A stretch of DNA of 64,000 nt from Mansonella perstans (GCA_037074765.1 JBAMDO010000143.1:1-64000); one strand, 5' to 3'; shown: positions 1 to 9,532, numbered from the stretch's first letter. Numbers and translations are program-made. Notes: generated by a model not told the origin, from the sequence alone.

Positions 1-62
1 AAAAATTCACAAAAACCATTATGAAAAAAAAATATGAGAAAATACCTAACCTATTTTTTTAA
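1..62 (+). CDS. Peptide-family copy 1, 3' end only
   Basis: Only the cationic tail of a peptide-family member lies inside the window; its leader and variable body are off the left edge. The frame reads KKFTKTIMKKK and then, because the A-run is nine long, continues through YEKIPNLFF to a TAA at 60-62. It shows that the array extends beyond the window. Confidence 0.6.
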   Translation, partial: KFTKTIMKKKYEKIPNLFF

Positions 63-720
63 ATTATGAAGACGATACCTAATCTATTATCGCTTTTGAT
101 AAATTTAAATAGTCATGATAACAAGCCGAATCACAAGGTTGCTCATTATCACGTAGTATCACACAGATAAGCCTTGACATCTGATTTAGCTGCGTTGATT
201 ATAATCATTGCTTATGGCCTAGAATTTATGCCACTATGCGTAATATTTTTAAGAATTTTAATAGTTTTCCGTAAGCATTGTCACACAATCTGCTGTTCGC
301 ATTAAATTTAATGAAAAAAGTTTAATTTTGTATTGTCTAATTCGTAAAAGAATAATTATATTGAGTTATATTTTTAAATATTGTGCTATAGGAATGCGAT
401 AGGAGCATAACAAAATTATAAACGATAACGTTGATTTGATTTTGACTTTTAGACAATGGTTAATATCATCTCCTCATCGTTCAACACCCCACTGCATATG
501 CGTCAGGACAACTGTCTTCATCAATATCGCTGTGCATTTTCAATCATTATGCCTTAATTCCAATGGATATTTTCATCAATATATATCATCTTAGACCATT
601 TTTAATTACATTAGATTGGATTATGTTTAATTGTATTGCTCTTCGATCACGTTTAGTTGTTTTCGATTAGTATAATATCAACAGACGTGTACGTAAGTAT
701 TGCTGTATTTAGATAACAGG
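63..720 (+). repeat. Conserved 3' block of the peptide unit
   Basis: This block follows every + strand peptide copy at high identity. It contains a possible exon-2 acceptor (GATTTAG ending at 189) followed by an open frame reading AYGLEFMP. Further down are a second acceptor-like site (GACTTTTAG) and the segment around the GACGTGTACGTAAG motif. No independent gene is supported. Confidence 0.6.
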
Positions 721-1678
721 ATAATAAATCACCGAGAATTCGCAGTTCTATCATTCATTATAGCCTTTGTGGCTTTGTGGCACTATTCCAAAGAATGGAG
801 CTCCATCGTGCTGTAATTTCTTTATCGAAGCAAATTTGGGGTATATTGATGAAATGATTTCGCTTCATTAATAGCTCCAAATCAATCCAGTTTAATATGG
901 TTCACTTTTTTCTCTAAAATTTAATCGTAAGTTTTACGTTTTAAACTTAATGATGCGTTATTAAATATATTTTCTTCATATTGTCTGTTTAATTTTTTGC
1001 CAAATAAATTTCTATCTCACAGGGAGACTATATTTTCGTACAATGAAATGCGCACTTTTATATATTATGCTGAACAATGATTTCATGCTTTTTGCTTTTA
1101 AAGATAATGCCGAAACTGTGTACAGTTAAAGTGTCACATATATAGAATATAATTCGCATCAATCATCAAATTCGTATTTCTACGGTCAAATTCTAATGGT
1201 TAAATTGAGATAGAGTTTATTTGGTAATTTGAGTTGTTAGAAACCGACGCATTTTTATTCTCTTATCTAAATACAATTATACTTACGTACACTTTTCTTA
1301 ATATCATACTAATTGAAAATAACTAAACGTGATACAGTACCACTACAATTAAACACAATCCAATTTAATGTAATTAAATATGATCTAAGATAATATATAT
1401 TAATGAAAATATAAAGGCTTATGATTGAAAATGCACAACGATGTTGAAGGTGATAGTTTCCTGATTCTTGACTGAAAATTAGCAATGATGCTGATAAGGG
1501 CATTTGTCCTGACTTACATGACAGTAGAACGTTGAACAATGAAGAGGTGATGTGAACTAACTATTTAATAGCCAAAATCAAATCAGTGTTACCATCCTGG
1601 TGTTATTGCAATAACATAACATTTACAAACAATATAAGTAACCTCTTACAAGTTAAACAATAGAAAGTAAATTTGTTG
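721..1678 (-). repeat. Diverged unit in reverse orientation, duplicated at 23807-24900
   Basis: Read on the - strand, this is a diverged version of the 3' block that follows the + strand peptide genes. It is nearly identical to 23807-24900, including the junction with the upstream + strand block, so both are products of one segmental duplication. The 76-codon open frame at 1309-1539 (-) matches the third frame of the + strand block, but the differences are mostly amino-acid-changing, so I do not call it a gene. Confidence 0.6.
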
Positions 1679-1970
1679 ATGTCCGACAAAAATTTGGTGC
1701 CCGAGGTGAGGTAACGATGTCGAGCAAGATTACACACAGTATTCAAACAGCAAAAACCAGGTTAGTCCCTCTCCAAGAAATAAATTCCCTGAGCTTGAAT
1801 CTCCGGATCCAAAAGCGTCACTAGAACAACAGGAAAACGTTTATGGAACGTTTATACAACGAGGAAAAAAGTACTCGCAGATAAAATCGATGGAGTTCAA
1901 TCATGCGTTGATTCACTTGATATGGCAAACGACAAGTGGTTCAATTACATTCAAACAATCATCGCAACGA
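1679..1970 (+). mobile_element. LTR-retrotransposon fragment: LTR end, PBS and gag start
   Basis: The fragment starts with the last bases of an LTR (GTCCGACA), a short spacer and a primer-binding site beginning TGGTGCCCGAGG at 1695. A gag-like start ATG follows at 1717, with a frame that later breaks. A partial frame near the end reads LADKIDGVQSCVDSLD-like sequence. The rest of the element is absent. It interrupts the diverged peptide copy that begins at 2086. A near-identical fragment sits at 24901-25192. Confidence 0.65.
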
Positions 1971-2086
1971 CATAGGAGATAAGGAGCGCAGAAGGCACAC
2001 CTGGTGGACTCTTTGAGAACAATAAATGATAAAAATAAGGAATAAAACAAATAAAACAAATTTTGGACTAGTAGCGACTTTGACAT
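1971..2086 (-). pseudogene. Diverged reverse-strand peptide copy m1, truncated by retroelement
   Basis: Starting at 2086 on the - strand, the frame begins MSKSLLVQ exactly like the + strand family, then continues as a diverged hydrophobic stretch (NLFYLFYS). The 3' half is cut by the PBS/gag fragment at 1679-1970. It lies head-to-head with the gene at 2805. Confidence 0.6.
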
Positions 2087-2804
2087 ATCTTAATGAGCTA
2101 TGGTTTCTGTCGAACGTTAGCATTTATGAAACCATTGTCAAATTTGCGTCATTTTTATGAATTCCTCTTTGATGATAGAATCGTCTAAATTGGAGAGATA
2201 AAAAAAGTTGCTTCAGAAAGTTACTCCTAATGCCTACTGCTACTTCTAGTATCTAATGCTACTCTCTATCTCTAAAATCGCCGAAACACTCTAAGTATTT
2301 TTTCAATAACAAAATGAAGGAATGAAGAAACTATTAATGGTTCATAACAAAATAAATTGCCCTAATTTTTAATACCTAAGCATCACTTCTCTCCACTTAT
2401 CCATCTTAACTCATTCTTTTATCATTGAATAAACAAAATCGAAAAAAAACAGGTTGCTGAAAGATCGAATTGTTTAACGCATTTACAATGCGAGAAAAAT
2501 TATATTCACTACTTCCGTTATCGAAGTATATAAAGCGCGATTTGTTTTGATATGAACCATTAATAGTTTTTCATTCTTTTTTGATTACTGAAAAAATAAT
2601 TGGAGTGTTTTGGTGATTTCAGAGATTTTATAGTAGCAGTAGGTACTAAGTATAGCGGTAGGTATTAGGAGTAACTTTCTGAAGCAAGCTTATTTCTCCA
2701 ATTCTGTTGGTTCTGTCATCAAAGAGGGATTCATAGATGACACCAATTTAAAAATGGATTCAAAAATGCTAACATTCAATAGAAACCACAGCTCATTTTA
2801 GAAT
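2087..2804. repeat. Head-to-head leader/promoter dyad
   Basis: The left arm (2087-2345) is the reverse complement, with divergence, of the right arm (about 2546-2804). Both contain the TTCTGAAGCAA, ATTGGAG and GGTTTCTRTCGAA segments that lead to the ATG of a peptide copy. The roughly 200-bp centre holds the TATA box. The same dyad recurs upstream of 9287, 21009, 26028 and 38809. A shared central promoter region firing both ways is an inference. Confidence 0.65.
2527..2535 (+). promoter_or_regulatory. TATA box of copy 2
   Basis: TATATAAAG, followed by CGCGATTTG, lies 278 bp before the ATG at 2805. The same nonamer and spacing recur in most copies of the array. Confidence 0.6.
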
Positions 2805-3029
2805 ATGTCGAAGTCGCTGTTAATCCAGATGTGGCGATATTTGTTATTGTTTCTTATTTTCATCATTCATTGTATGGACAACAATGCAGGAGCACCACCA
2901 ATGCCACCAAGGCCAGGAGCACAACCACAAGGACCAGTGGCACCACCACCAGAACCACGAATGCCACCAGTGAATGGTGGTAAGCTCTTGAAAAAATTCA
3001 CAAAAACCATTATGAAAAAAAAAATATGA
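2805..3029 (+). CDS. Hypervariable secreted peptide, copy 2 (74 aa)
   Basis: Residues 1-24 form a hydrophobic signal-peptide-like leader ending FIIHCM, of the W-R-Y subtype. Residues 25-58 are the variable body, rich in Pro, Ala and Gly (APPMPPRPG, VAPPPEPRMPP). Residues 59-74 are the constant tail GKLLKKFTKTIMKKKI, carrying seven Lys and able to form a cationic amphipathic helix. The ATG is three bases after a TTTTAG acceptor (AG at 2800-2801), whose TAG is an in-frame stop, so translation must start here. A GGTAAG donor falls at the body/tail boundary, so a spliced form lacking this tail is possible. The family is not recognised; an antimicrobial or effector role is inferred from layout only. 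Confidence 0.75.
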   Translation: MSKSLLIQMWRYLLLFLIFIIHCMDNNAGAPPMPPRPGAQPQGPVAPPPEPRMPPVNGGKLLKKFTKTIMKKKI

Positions 3030-4052
3030 GAAAATACCTAACCTATTTTTTTAAATTATGAAGATGATATCGAACCCATTATTGCTTTTGATAAATTTAA
3101 ATAGTCATGATAACAAGCCGAATCACAAGGCTGCTCACTATCACGTAGTATCACACAGATAAGCCTGGCATCTGTTTTAGCTGCGTTGATTATAATCATT
3201 ACTTATGGCCTAGAATTGATGCCACAATGCATAATATTTTTAAGAATTTTAATAGTTTTCCGTAAGCATTGTCGCACAATCTGCTGTTCGAATCAAATTA
3301 AATGAAAAAAGTTTTATTTTGTATTGTCTAATTCGTAAGAGAATAATTATATAGGGTTATATTTTTAAATATTGTCCTATGGGAATGCGATAGGAGCATA
3401 ATAAAATTATGAACGATAACGCTGATTTGATTTTGACTTTTAGATGGTTAATATCATCTCCTCATCGTTCAACACCCCACTGCATATGCGTCAGGACAAC
3501 TGTCTTCATCAATATCGCTGTGCATTTTCAGTCATTATGCCTTAATTCCAATCGATATTTTCATCAATATTTATCATCTTAGATTATTTTTAATTACATT
3601 AGATTGGATTATGTTTAATTGTATTGCTCTTCGATCAAGTTTAATTGTTTTCGATTAGTATGATATCAACAGACGTGTACGTAAGTATTGCTGTATTTAG
3701 ATATCAGGATAAAAATAGTAAAAATACGTCGGTTTCTAACAACGCAAATTACAAATGAACTCTCTCTGAATTTAACCATTAGAAATTGACCATTGATATA
3801 CGCATTTGATGATTAATGCGAATGTTCCATAGAGGTGACACTTTAACTGCACATAATTTCGGCATTATCTTTAGCAGCAAAAGGCATAAAATCATTGTTC
3901 AACATATGTACAGTCATTTCATTGCCCGAAAATGCGGTCAGGTAGAAATTTATATGGCAAAAAATTAATCAGGCAATGAAAAAAATGTATTTAATAACAC
4001 ATCAATCATTAAGGATGAAACGTAAAACTTACGATTCAGCTTTGAAGAAAAT
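3030..4052 (+). repeat. Conserved 3' block after copy 2
   Basis: This is the standard unit 3' block. A CTGTTTTAG acceptor near 3181 is followed in the phase of the upstream donor by an open frame (AALIIITYGLELMPQC, then RKHC and ICCS) ending at a TGA. A second acceptor-like GACTTTTAG follows near 3444. The block ends where the LTR foldback begins. Confidence 0.6.
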
Positions 4053-5067
4053 ACGGAAAACTAACACAACAAATCCGCAATCCCAGATCAAAACAACAAC
4101 CCCTGGTCAAACATTGGTTGTTACTGGCTTTTAATTGACCTCTTAACAAAATATGCGACAAAAATTTAGTGCCCGAGGTGAGGTAACGATGTCAAGCAAC
4201 ATTATAGCCAGTATTCAACCAGCAAAAACCAGGTTAGTCCTTCTTCTCCAAGAAATAAATTCCCTGGAGCTTGAATCTCCGGATCCAAAAGCGTCACTAG
4301 AACAACAGGGAAACGTTTATGGAACGTTTATACAATGAGGAAAAAAGTACCCGCAGATAAAATCGATGGAGTTCAATTATGCGTTGATTCACTTGATAAG
4401 GCAAACGACAAGTGGTTCAGTTACATTCAAACAATCACCGCAACGAAAAGAAGGGAAGAAGAAGGACTAACCTGGTTTTTGCTGGTTGAATACTGGCTAT
4501 AATGTTGCTTGACATCGTTACTTCACCTCAGGCACCAAATTTTTGTCGCATATTTTGTTAAGATGTCAATTAATAACCAGTAACAACCAATGTTTGACCA
4601 GGGGTTGTTGTTTTGACCAGGGATTGTGGATTTGTCGTGTTAGTTGAGCGCGCACCGGACAATAAACCTTTTTTGGTAACAAGAATACTCGGTTTAATGC
4701 AATCGGGTTTATATGTGTTAAAAAGTGGGAGTGGTTTACGATAACTATTCTCAGGCATTCACTTACATACACTGGAAATTGTACGATATAATTACAGTGT
4801 AAGCCTTGTAACAAGATTAAATGAGGAGATTAGAATGGAAATTTGTACAATAATGTGTATTTAGATAGATATTTTAAGCAATTGCTAGTAAAGGCATTTC
4901 CTTTAAGGCGGGCATACAAAGATGTGAGTTTAGATAAAACAGAAAAAACATGGAAAATAAATCCAAGGAATGCAAAATTAGTTAAATGATTCATAATGTC
5001 ATTAATATTCATTTACAATTTGATTTATTGGTTCATTGGCAGTTTCGCGATATGATAGTTCGCGACA
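4053..5067. mobile_element. LTR-retrotransposon foldback fragment
   Basis: A partial LTR end in + orientation (4053-4160) is followed by a PBS-like segment and a gag-like frame starting ATG at 4189. That frame breaks at an early stop near 4338. From about 4470 the order inverts: gag start, PBS (CACCAAAT on the + strand) and then a full reverse LTR at 4544-5067, which on the - strand begins TGTCGCGAAC and ends in CA. No matching target duplication is visible because the left LTR is truncated. It belongs to the same LTR family as 5888-6514 and 21026-22979, as judged from their shared 5' ends. Confidence 0.65.
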
Positions 5068-5887
5068 ATGCCTGCTGCTACTTCTAGTACCTATTGCTAC
5101 TGCAAGATCTCTGAAATCGCCGAAACACTTTAAGTATTTCTTCAATAAAAGAAAAATAAAGGAATGAAGGAACTACTAATGGTTCATAACAAAATAAACC
5201 GCTCTTTATATACTTCAATAACGGACAAATTATCAGTATTCTTGTATAACAATATACAAAAAAAGAAAATTTAATTGAAATAGTTTACATTCTAAATCAT
5301 CTGTGCATTGTTATTTCTGAAAGGAAATTTTCTATCAAATTCTCTCTCCTTAATCTATTCATTTAGAATTCGAATTTCAAGCTTTTTTCTTCATTGTGGA
5401 AGTTTTGTAGGCAAGCAGAAATATTAGTATATTTGGTCAATGTGCTTTATATTGCATAATTTGTATTTGCTAATTATATTTAAAATAATTAGCAACTGAA
5501 TTCAATTCAAGAACCCGTTTTGTTCATCTCTTGCTTTTCTTAATAAAGTAATATAATAAGCAAAATAAGTATTGAACTCATTTTGTTTCAATGTATAATG
5601 TTTCGTTGTAACACAGTTTCACTGATTTGTTTGTTGTATATCTGAAAGCTTTGGAAGAATTCGCTTATTCTATTGTTGGATGACCATATTTGCGTCTTTA
5701 TTAATTGCAGTAAAAAAGAACTTTAGATTTCTGAATGCCAAGAATAATATCAACTGTAAGACCTCTCTTCCCGGTTTCTTTTGTAATCTAGTAAGAAATA
5801 GAAAAATATATGAAAAATGAATTGATTTTGTCAGTGAATGTTAATATTTTCTTTTTATTATTTCGTTATCTGTAAAAGTGTGATCGG
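5068..5887. other. Inverted leader fragment plus old duplicated AT-rich DNA
   Basis: Bases 5068-5210 are a reverse-strand leader/promoter arm of the peptide unit, cut by the foldback element. Bases about 5340-5515 are shared with 36680-36850 and, more divergently and inverted, with 15750-15830 and 32420-32500. No gene is supported. Confidence 0.5.
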
Positions 5888-6514
5888 TGTTGCGAATTTC
5901 ATAACGCGAAACTTCCAATAGGTCAATAAATCAAATTGTAAAATGAATGGTCTTTACGAGTCATCTAATTAATTTTATAATTTTAGGTTTATCTCCTATA
6001 TCTTTGTTGTAATCTAAACTCACATCCAGTTATAAGCTGTCAATCCTCTTCCCTACCATAAACTAACAAAGAGGCAGTTGCAGTAATATCTTATTAAATA
6101 AAGTCATTGTATAATTATGTCATAAAATTCTTTGTTTGATGAATATGCTTACATGCAATGTATTGTACTTTTTAAATCAAGCTTGTCTTTACAAAGGATT
6201 TCGCTTTTTTTATGAGCTTCAGTTTCTTTTAACTCAGCTCATTAAGGCTAACTTTTCTCCGCCTACAATACTCATTTACTACTATTTAAACTATCAATCA
6301 TCCCACAAAGACCATTTTTGTGAGTCTATTCACCTCAATGGCTGCTGGTTCTGTTCTCCTCATTATCATCATTTTCATTATATTAAGTTTACCATTAAAT
6401 ATGCGTTGTATATAATTGTTACGTAACTCTCGCGTTATCAAATTCTTCTAATAAAGGTTTAATTACCCAAGTTTGATATTCGATTGTGCCACGAGACAAA
6501 AAACTTTCCCGACA
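5888..6514 (+). mobile_element. Solo LTR with 5-bp target-site duplication
   Basis: The segment begins TGTTGCGAA and ends CCCGACA, so it is bounded by TG and CA. ATCGG occurs directly before it (5883-5887) and directly after it (6515-6519). An AATAAAGG polyadenylation-like motif lies near 6453. A paralogous empty site with a single ATCGG is visible near 24058. Internal sequence, including the AATAAAGGTTTAATTACCC segment, matches the arms of the palindrome at 21026-22979. The retroelement interior is gone. Confidence 0.8.
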
Positions 6515-6519
6515 ATCGG

Positions 6520-7299
6520 TAGTTTTTCGGAATTGTGAATCTTAAATTAATAGCTCCAAATCAGTTCAGTTTAATATGGCTCACTTTTTTCCCTAAAATT
6601 TAATCCTAAGTATCACGTTTTAAACTTAATGATACGTTATTAAATATATTTTTTTCATTGTCTGTTTAATTTTTATCAAATAAATTTCTACCTCACAGGG
6701 TGACCACTTTTTCGGGCAATGAAATGTTGAAAAATGGTTTTATGCTTTTTGCTTTTAAAGATATGTCGAAACTATGTGCAGTTAAAGTCTCACATCTATG
6801 GAACATGCGCATTAATCATCAAATGTATATCTATGGTCAATTCCTAATGGTCAAATTTAGAGAGAGTTCATTTGTAATTTGCGTTGTTAGAAACCGACGT
6901 ATTTTTACCATTTTCATTCTCTTATCTAAATACATTTTCATATTGATGAAAATGTTCAAATGAATAAAGGCTTATTGACTGAAAATGAACAGACGATGTT
7001 GATGGAGGCAGTTGTCCTGATTCTTGATTGAAAATTACATAGGGATGCTGATGGAGGCAGATGTCCTGATGCACATAACGATAGAACGTTGAACGATGAA
7101 GAAATGATGTGAACTAACTATCTAATAGTCAAAATCAAATCACCGTAATTGTCCTGCTGGTCCCGATGATCCTACTTGTCCCAGTGGTCCTGCTGGTTCT
7201 AACAACAGCGCAATATTTACAAATATGACCATTATAATTAACCTCTTACAAGTTAAACAATAGAAAATATATTTGTTGGTACCCCAATTTTTTCATTAA
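6520..7299 (-). repeat. Reverse-orientation 3' block of the peptide unit
   Basis: Read on the - strand, this is a diverged copy of the block that follows the + strand peptide genes. It includes the GACTATTAG acceptor-like site near 7130 and the TACGTCGGTTTCTAAC segment near 6890. A short collagen-like Gly-X-Y stretch lies at about 7148-7205 on the + strand. Confidence 0.55.
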
Positions 7300-7360
7300 A
7301 TTTAATGCGAAACATTAAACAGTTACTGAAATTCTTGAAAATATTAGCAGTTCAACGTAG

Positions 7361-7396
7361 ATCCTAGGCCATACCTCAATGTGTATGGCCTAGGAT
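7361..7396. repeat. Perfect 14-bp hairpin
   Basis: The two 14-base arms, ATCCTAGGCCATAC and its exact reverse complement, flank an 8-base loop. The flanks pair weakly further out (AACGT with ACGTT). The arms resemble the TATGGCCTAGAA segment of the candidate second exon, so a short inverted duplication of that segment may have made the hairpin. Confidence 0.8.
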
Positions 7397-7664
7397 CGAC
7401 GTTATAATCGACGCAGCTGAACTAAGTTTAGTAGTATAACTTCACGTGAGCTACACACAGACGCAGTACACTACACAGACGACTTGTCACTTTCATTCTC
7501 AGTTATCACATACTTTAATAGTGCTCAGTGAGCAGATTCATCAGGCAAGAAAGACTGATAGAAACGCACTGATATATCTCAGTCTGAATATCTGACACGT
7601 CAAGTTACTTGATGGAGTAGCATTTCCATTAATCAGTACTAGGATGTTGCAGGCTGAATATATA

Positions 7665-7770
7665 TGATTTCTAAACTGATTTGATCATTCATGATTTCTA
7701 AAATGATTTGGTCACTCATGATTTCTAAACTGATTTGGTTATTCATTATTTCTAAACTGATTTGGTGATC
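7665..7770. repeat. Minisatellite, about four copies
   Basis: The phrase GATTTCTAAACTGATTTG with small changes repeats about every 31 bases, four times in all. It is absent or shorter in the inverted paralogue near 18780. Confidence 0.75.
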
Positions 7771-7916
7771 TCTGGTAGGTGAACGGCTAATCCACATGGC
7801 ACTTTTCGCTGTTTCATTTACCAACGATAGTTTTTTTTTGGAATAATTTTCTGGAAATAGCTTGAGAAATTTGTTTTTTCTAGCATGGAATTATCTAAAC
7901 ACCGCTGGTGAAATAT

Positions 7917-8012
7917 CGTTGGATTGAGTATGACTGAGATTTATTGTCAAATAATATCTAAGATATCTCTGAGATTTACTGTCGAATGATATCTGAGATA
8001 TCTCTGAGATTG
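7917..8012. repeat. Minisatellite built on GATATCTGAGATATCTC
   Basis: About two copies of a roughly 44-bp phrase containing GAGATTTACTGTC and ATATCTGAGATATCTCTG. Related arrays lie at 18530-18605 (inverted) and 19615-19745 (three copies). Confidence 0.65.
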
Positions 8013-8045
8013 TCTTATCGGTCCTTTTTCCAGCACTTTTTCCAG

Positions 8046-8444
8046 AACATAAACTATTTCAAAAATGGAAGAGAGAGTTGTGTTGCGGAAATGCCAAGAA
8101 AGGAAAATGAAATTTTATGTAAAAAAGAGTTTTCTGGTTTCAAACTGTTTTGATTACTAATTAGAAGTGTGAGTATTGACCATTCCATACATGTGACATT
8201 TGCTGAATTTACGCGCAGGAAGGTGACAATTTTTAGGCAGTGTGACATAAGTTCTAGTTCATGTGCAATGGTTATAATCGATACAACTGAATTTTTTGCC
8301 AAGGCTTATCTGTATAGCATTACAGAGAGCAGCCCAGTGATTCCGCTTGCTATCACCATTATTTAAATTTATCAATAGCAATAAATAGATTAGTTATCGC
8401 CTTTGTAACTTTTTTTTTCTGAATTTTACCATTTGTGAATTTTT
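8046..8444 (-). repeat. 3' block of diverged reverse-strand copy m2
   Basis: Downstream of m2 on the - strand, this segment aligns with the intron and candidate exon 2 of the + strand unit. An AATTCAG acceptor-like site occupies the place of the + strand CTGTTTTAG. The open frame that follows (8054-8302, -) contains AHELELMSHC, which parallels AYGLELMPQC of the + strand block. Related frames exist at 19788-20030 and 37525-37719. Frame breaks upstream make a functional gene doubtful. Confidence 0.5.
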
Positions 8445-8570
8445 TTACCTGGCATAGGAGATAAGGAGGTGCAGGAGGCACACCTGGTGGAGCTCTTTGA
8501 GAACAATAAATGATAAAAATAAGGAATAAAACAAATAAAACAAATTTTGGACTAGTAGCGACTTTGACAT
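8445..8570 (-). pseudogene. Diverged reverse-strand peptide copy m2 (41-codon frame)
   Basis: The frame opens MSKSLLVQNLFY, is hydrophobic to about residue 24, and ends ISYAR before TAA. A one-base shift in the hydrophobic part moves the ancestral Pro-rich body (APPGVPPAPP) into another frame, so this copy no longer encodes a leader joined to a Pro-rich body. A CAG|GTAAAA donor-like site sits where the + strand copies have GGTAAG. The 41-codon frame is nevertheless also open in m3 and m5, so a shorter product cannot be excluded. Confidence 0.5.
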
Positions 8571-9286
8571 ACTCTTAAGTGAGCTGTAGTTTCTGTCGAA
8601 CGTTAGCATTTATGAAACTATTGTCAAATTTGCGTCATTTTAATGAATTCCTCTTTAATGATAGAATCATCTGAATTGAAGAGATAAAAAAAGTTGCTTC
8701 AGAAAGTTACTCCTAATGCCTACTGCTACGTCTAGTATCTAATGCTACTGTAACATCTCTAAAATCGCCGAAACACTCCAAGTATTTCTTCAATAACAAA
8801 ATGAAGGAATGAAGAAACTATTAATGGTTCATAACAAAATAAATTGCCCTAATTTCTAATACCTAAGCATCACTTCTCTCCACTTATCCATCTTAACTCA
8901 TTCTTTTATCATTGAATAAACAAAATCGAAAAAAAACAGGTTGCTAAAAGATCGAATTGTTTAACGCATTTACAATGCGAGAAAAATTATATTCACTACT
9001 TCCGTTATCGAAGTATATAAAGCGCGATTTGTTTTGATATGAACCATTAATAGTTTTTCATTCTTTTTTGATTACTGGAAAAATAATTGGAGTGTTTTGG
9101 TGATTTCAGAGATTTTATAGTAGCAGATACTAAGTTAGCGGTAGGTATTAGGAGCAACTTTCTGAAGCAAGCTTATTTCTCCAATTCTGTTGGTTCTGTC
9201 ATCAAAGCAGAATTAATAAATGGCACGGATTTAAAAATGCATTCATAAATGCCAACATTCGATAGAACCATAGCTCATTTTAGAAT
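8571..9286. repeat. Head-to-head leader/promoter dyad upstream of copy 3
   Basis: Same arrangement as 2087-2804. The left arm to about 8830 is the inverted leader, the centre carries the TATA box, and the right arm is the leader of the gene at 9287. Confidence 0.6.
9014..9022 (+). promoter_or_regulatory. TATA box of copy 3
   Basis: TATATAAAG followed by CGCGATTTG, 273 bp before the ATG at 9287. Confidence 0.6.
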
Positions 9287-9532
9287 ATGTCGAAGTCGCT
9301 GTTAGTCCAGATGTGGCGATATTTGTTATTATTTCTTATTTTCATCATTCATTGTATGGATAACAATGCAGGACCACCACCAAGGCCAGCACCACGACAA
9401 CCAATGAATGGAGGGGGTGGAATGATGGGAATGATGGATATGATGAATGGTAAGCTCTTGAAAAAATTCACAAAAACCATTATGAAAAAAAAAAATGTGA
9501 GAAAATACCTAACCTATTTTTTTAAATTATGA
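9287..9532 (+). CDS. Hypervariable secreted peptide, copy 3 (81 aa)
   Basis: The leader is of the W-R-Y subtype. The 30-residue body is unusual within the family: after PPPRPAPRQP it becomes Gly/Met-rich (GGGGMMGMMDMMN). The tail GKLLKKFTKTIMKKK is followed by NVRKYLTYFFKL, because an 11-base A-run shifts the frame past the usual TGA. A TTTTAG acceptor lies three bases before the ATG and a GGTAAG donor at the body/tail boundary. Confidence 0.75.
   Translation: MSKSLLVQMWRYLLLFLIFIIHCMDNNAGPPPRPAPRQPMNGGGGMMGMMDMMNGKLLKKFTKTIMKKKNVRKYLTYFFKL

Larger units (their letters stand above)
7300..8045. repeat. Duplicated spacer block, inverted copy at 18241-19000
   Basis: Most of this block recurs in reverse orientation at 18241-19000 and in part at 19555-19790. 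It contains the hairpin at 7361-7396 and two minisatellites. I see no supported gene; the open frame at 7639-7824 (-) is simply the translation of the minisatellite. Confidence 0.55.

Noticed and set aside
1309..1539. 76-codon - strand protein with homology to a + strand frame
   Set aside because: The similarity follows the DNA similarity of the duplicated blocks, and most differences change amino acids, so there is no sign of selection for a protein.
7665..8012. CRISPR-like direct repeats
   Set aside because: Units are contiguous minisatellites without unique spacers, in a eukaryotic context.
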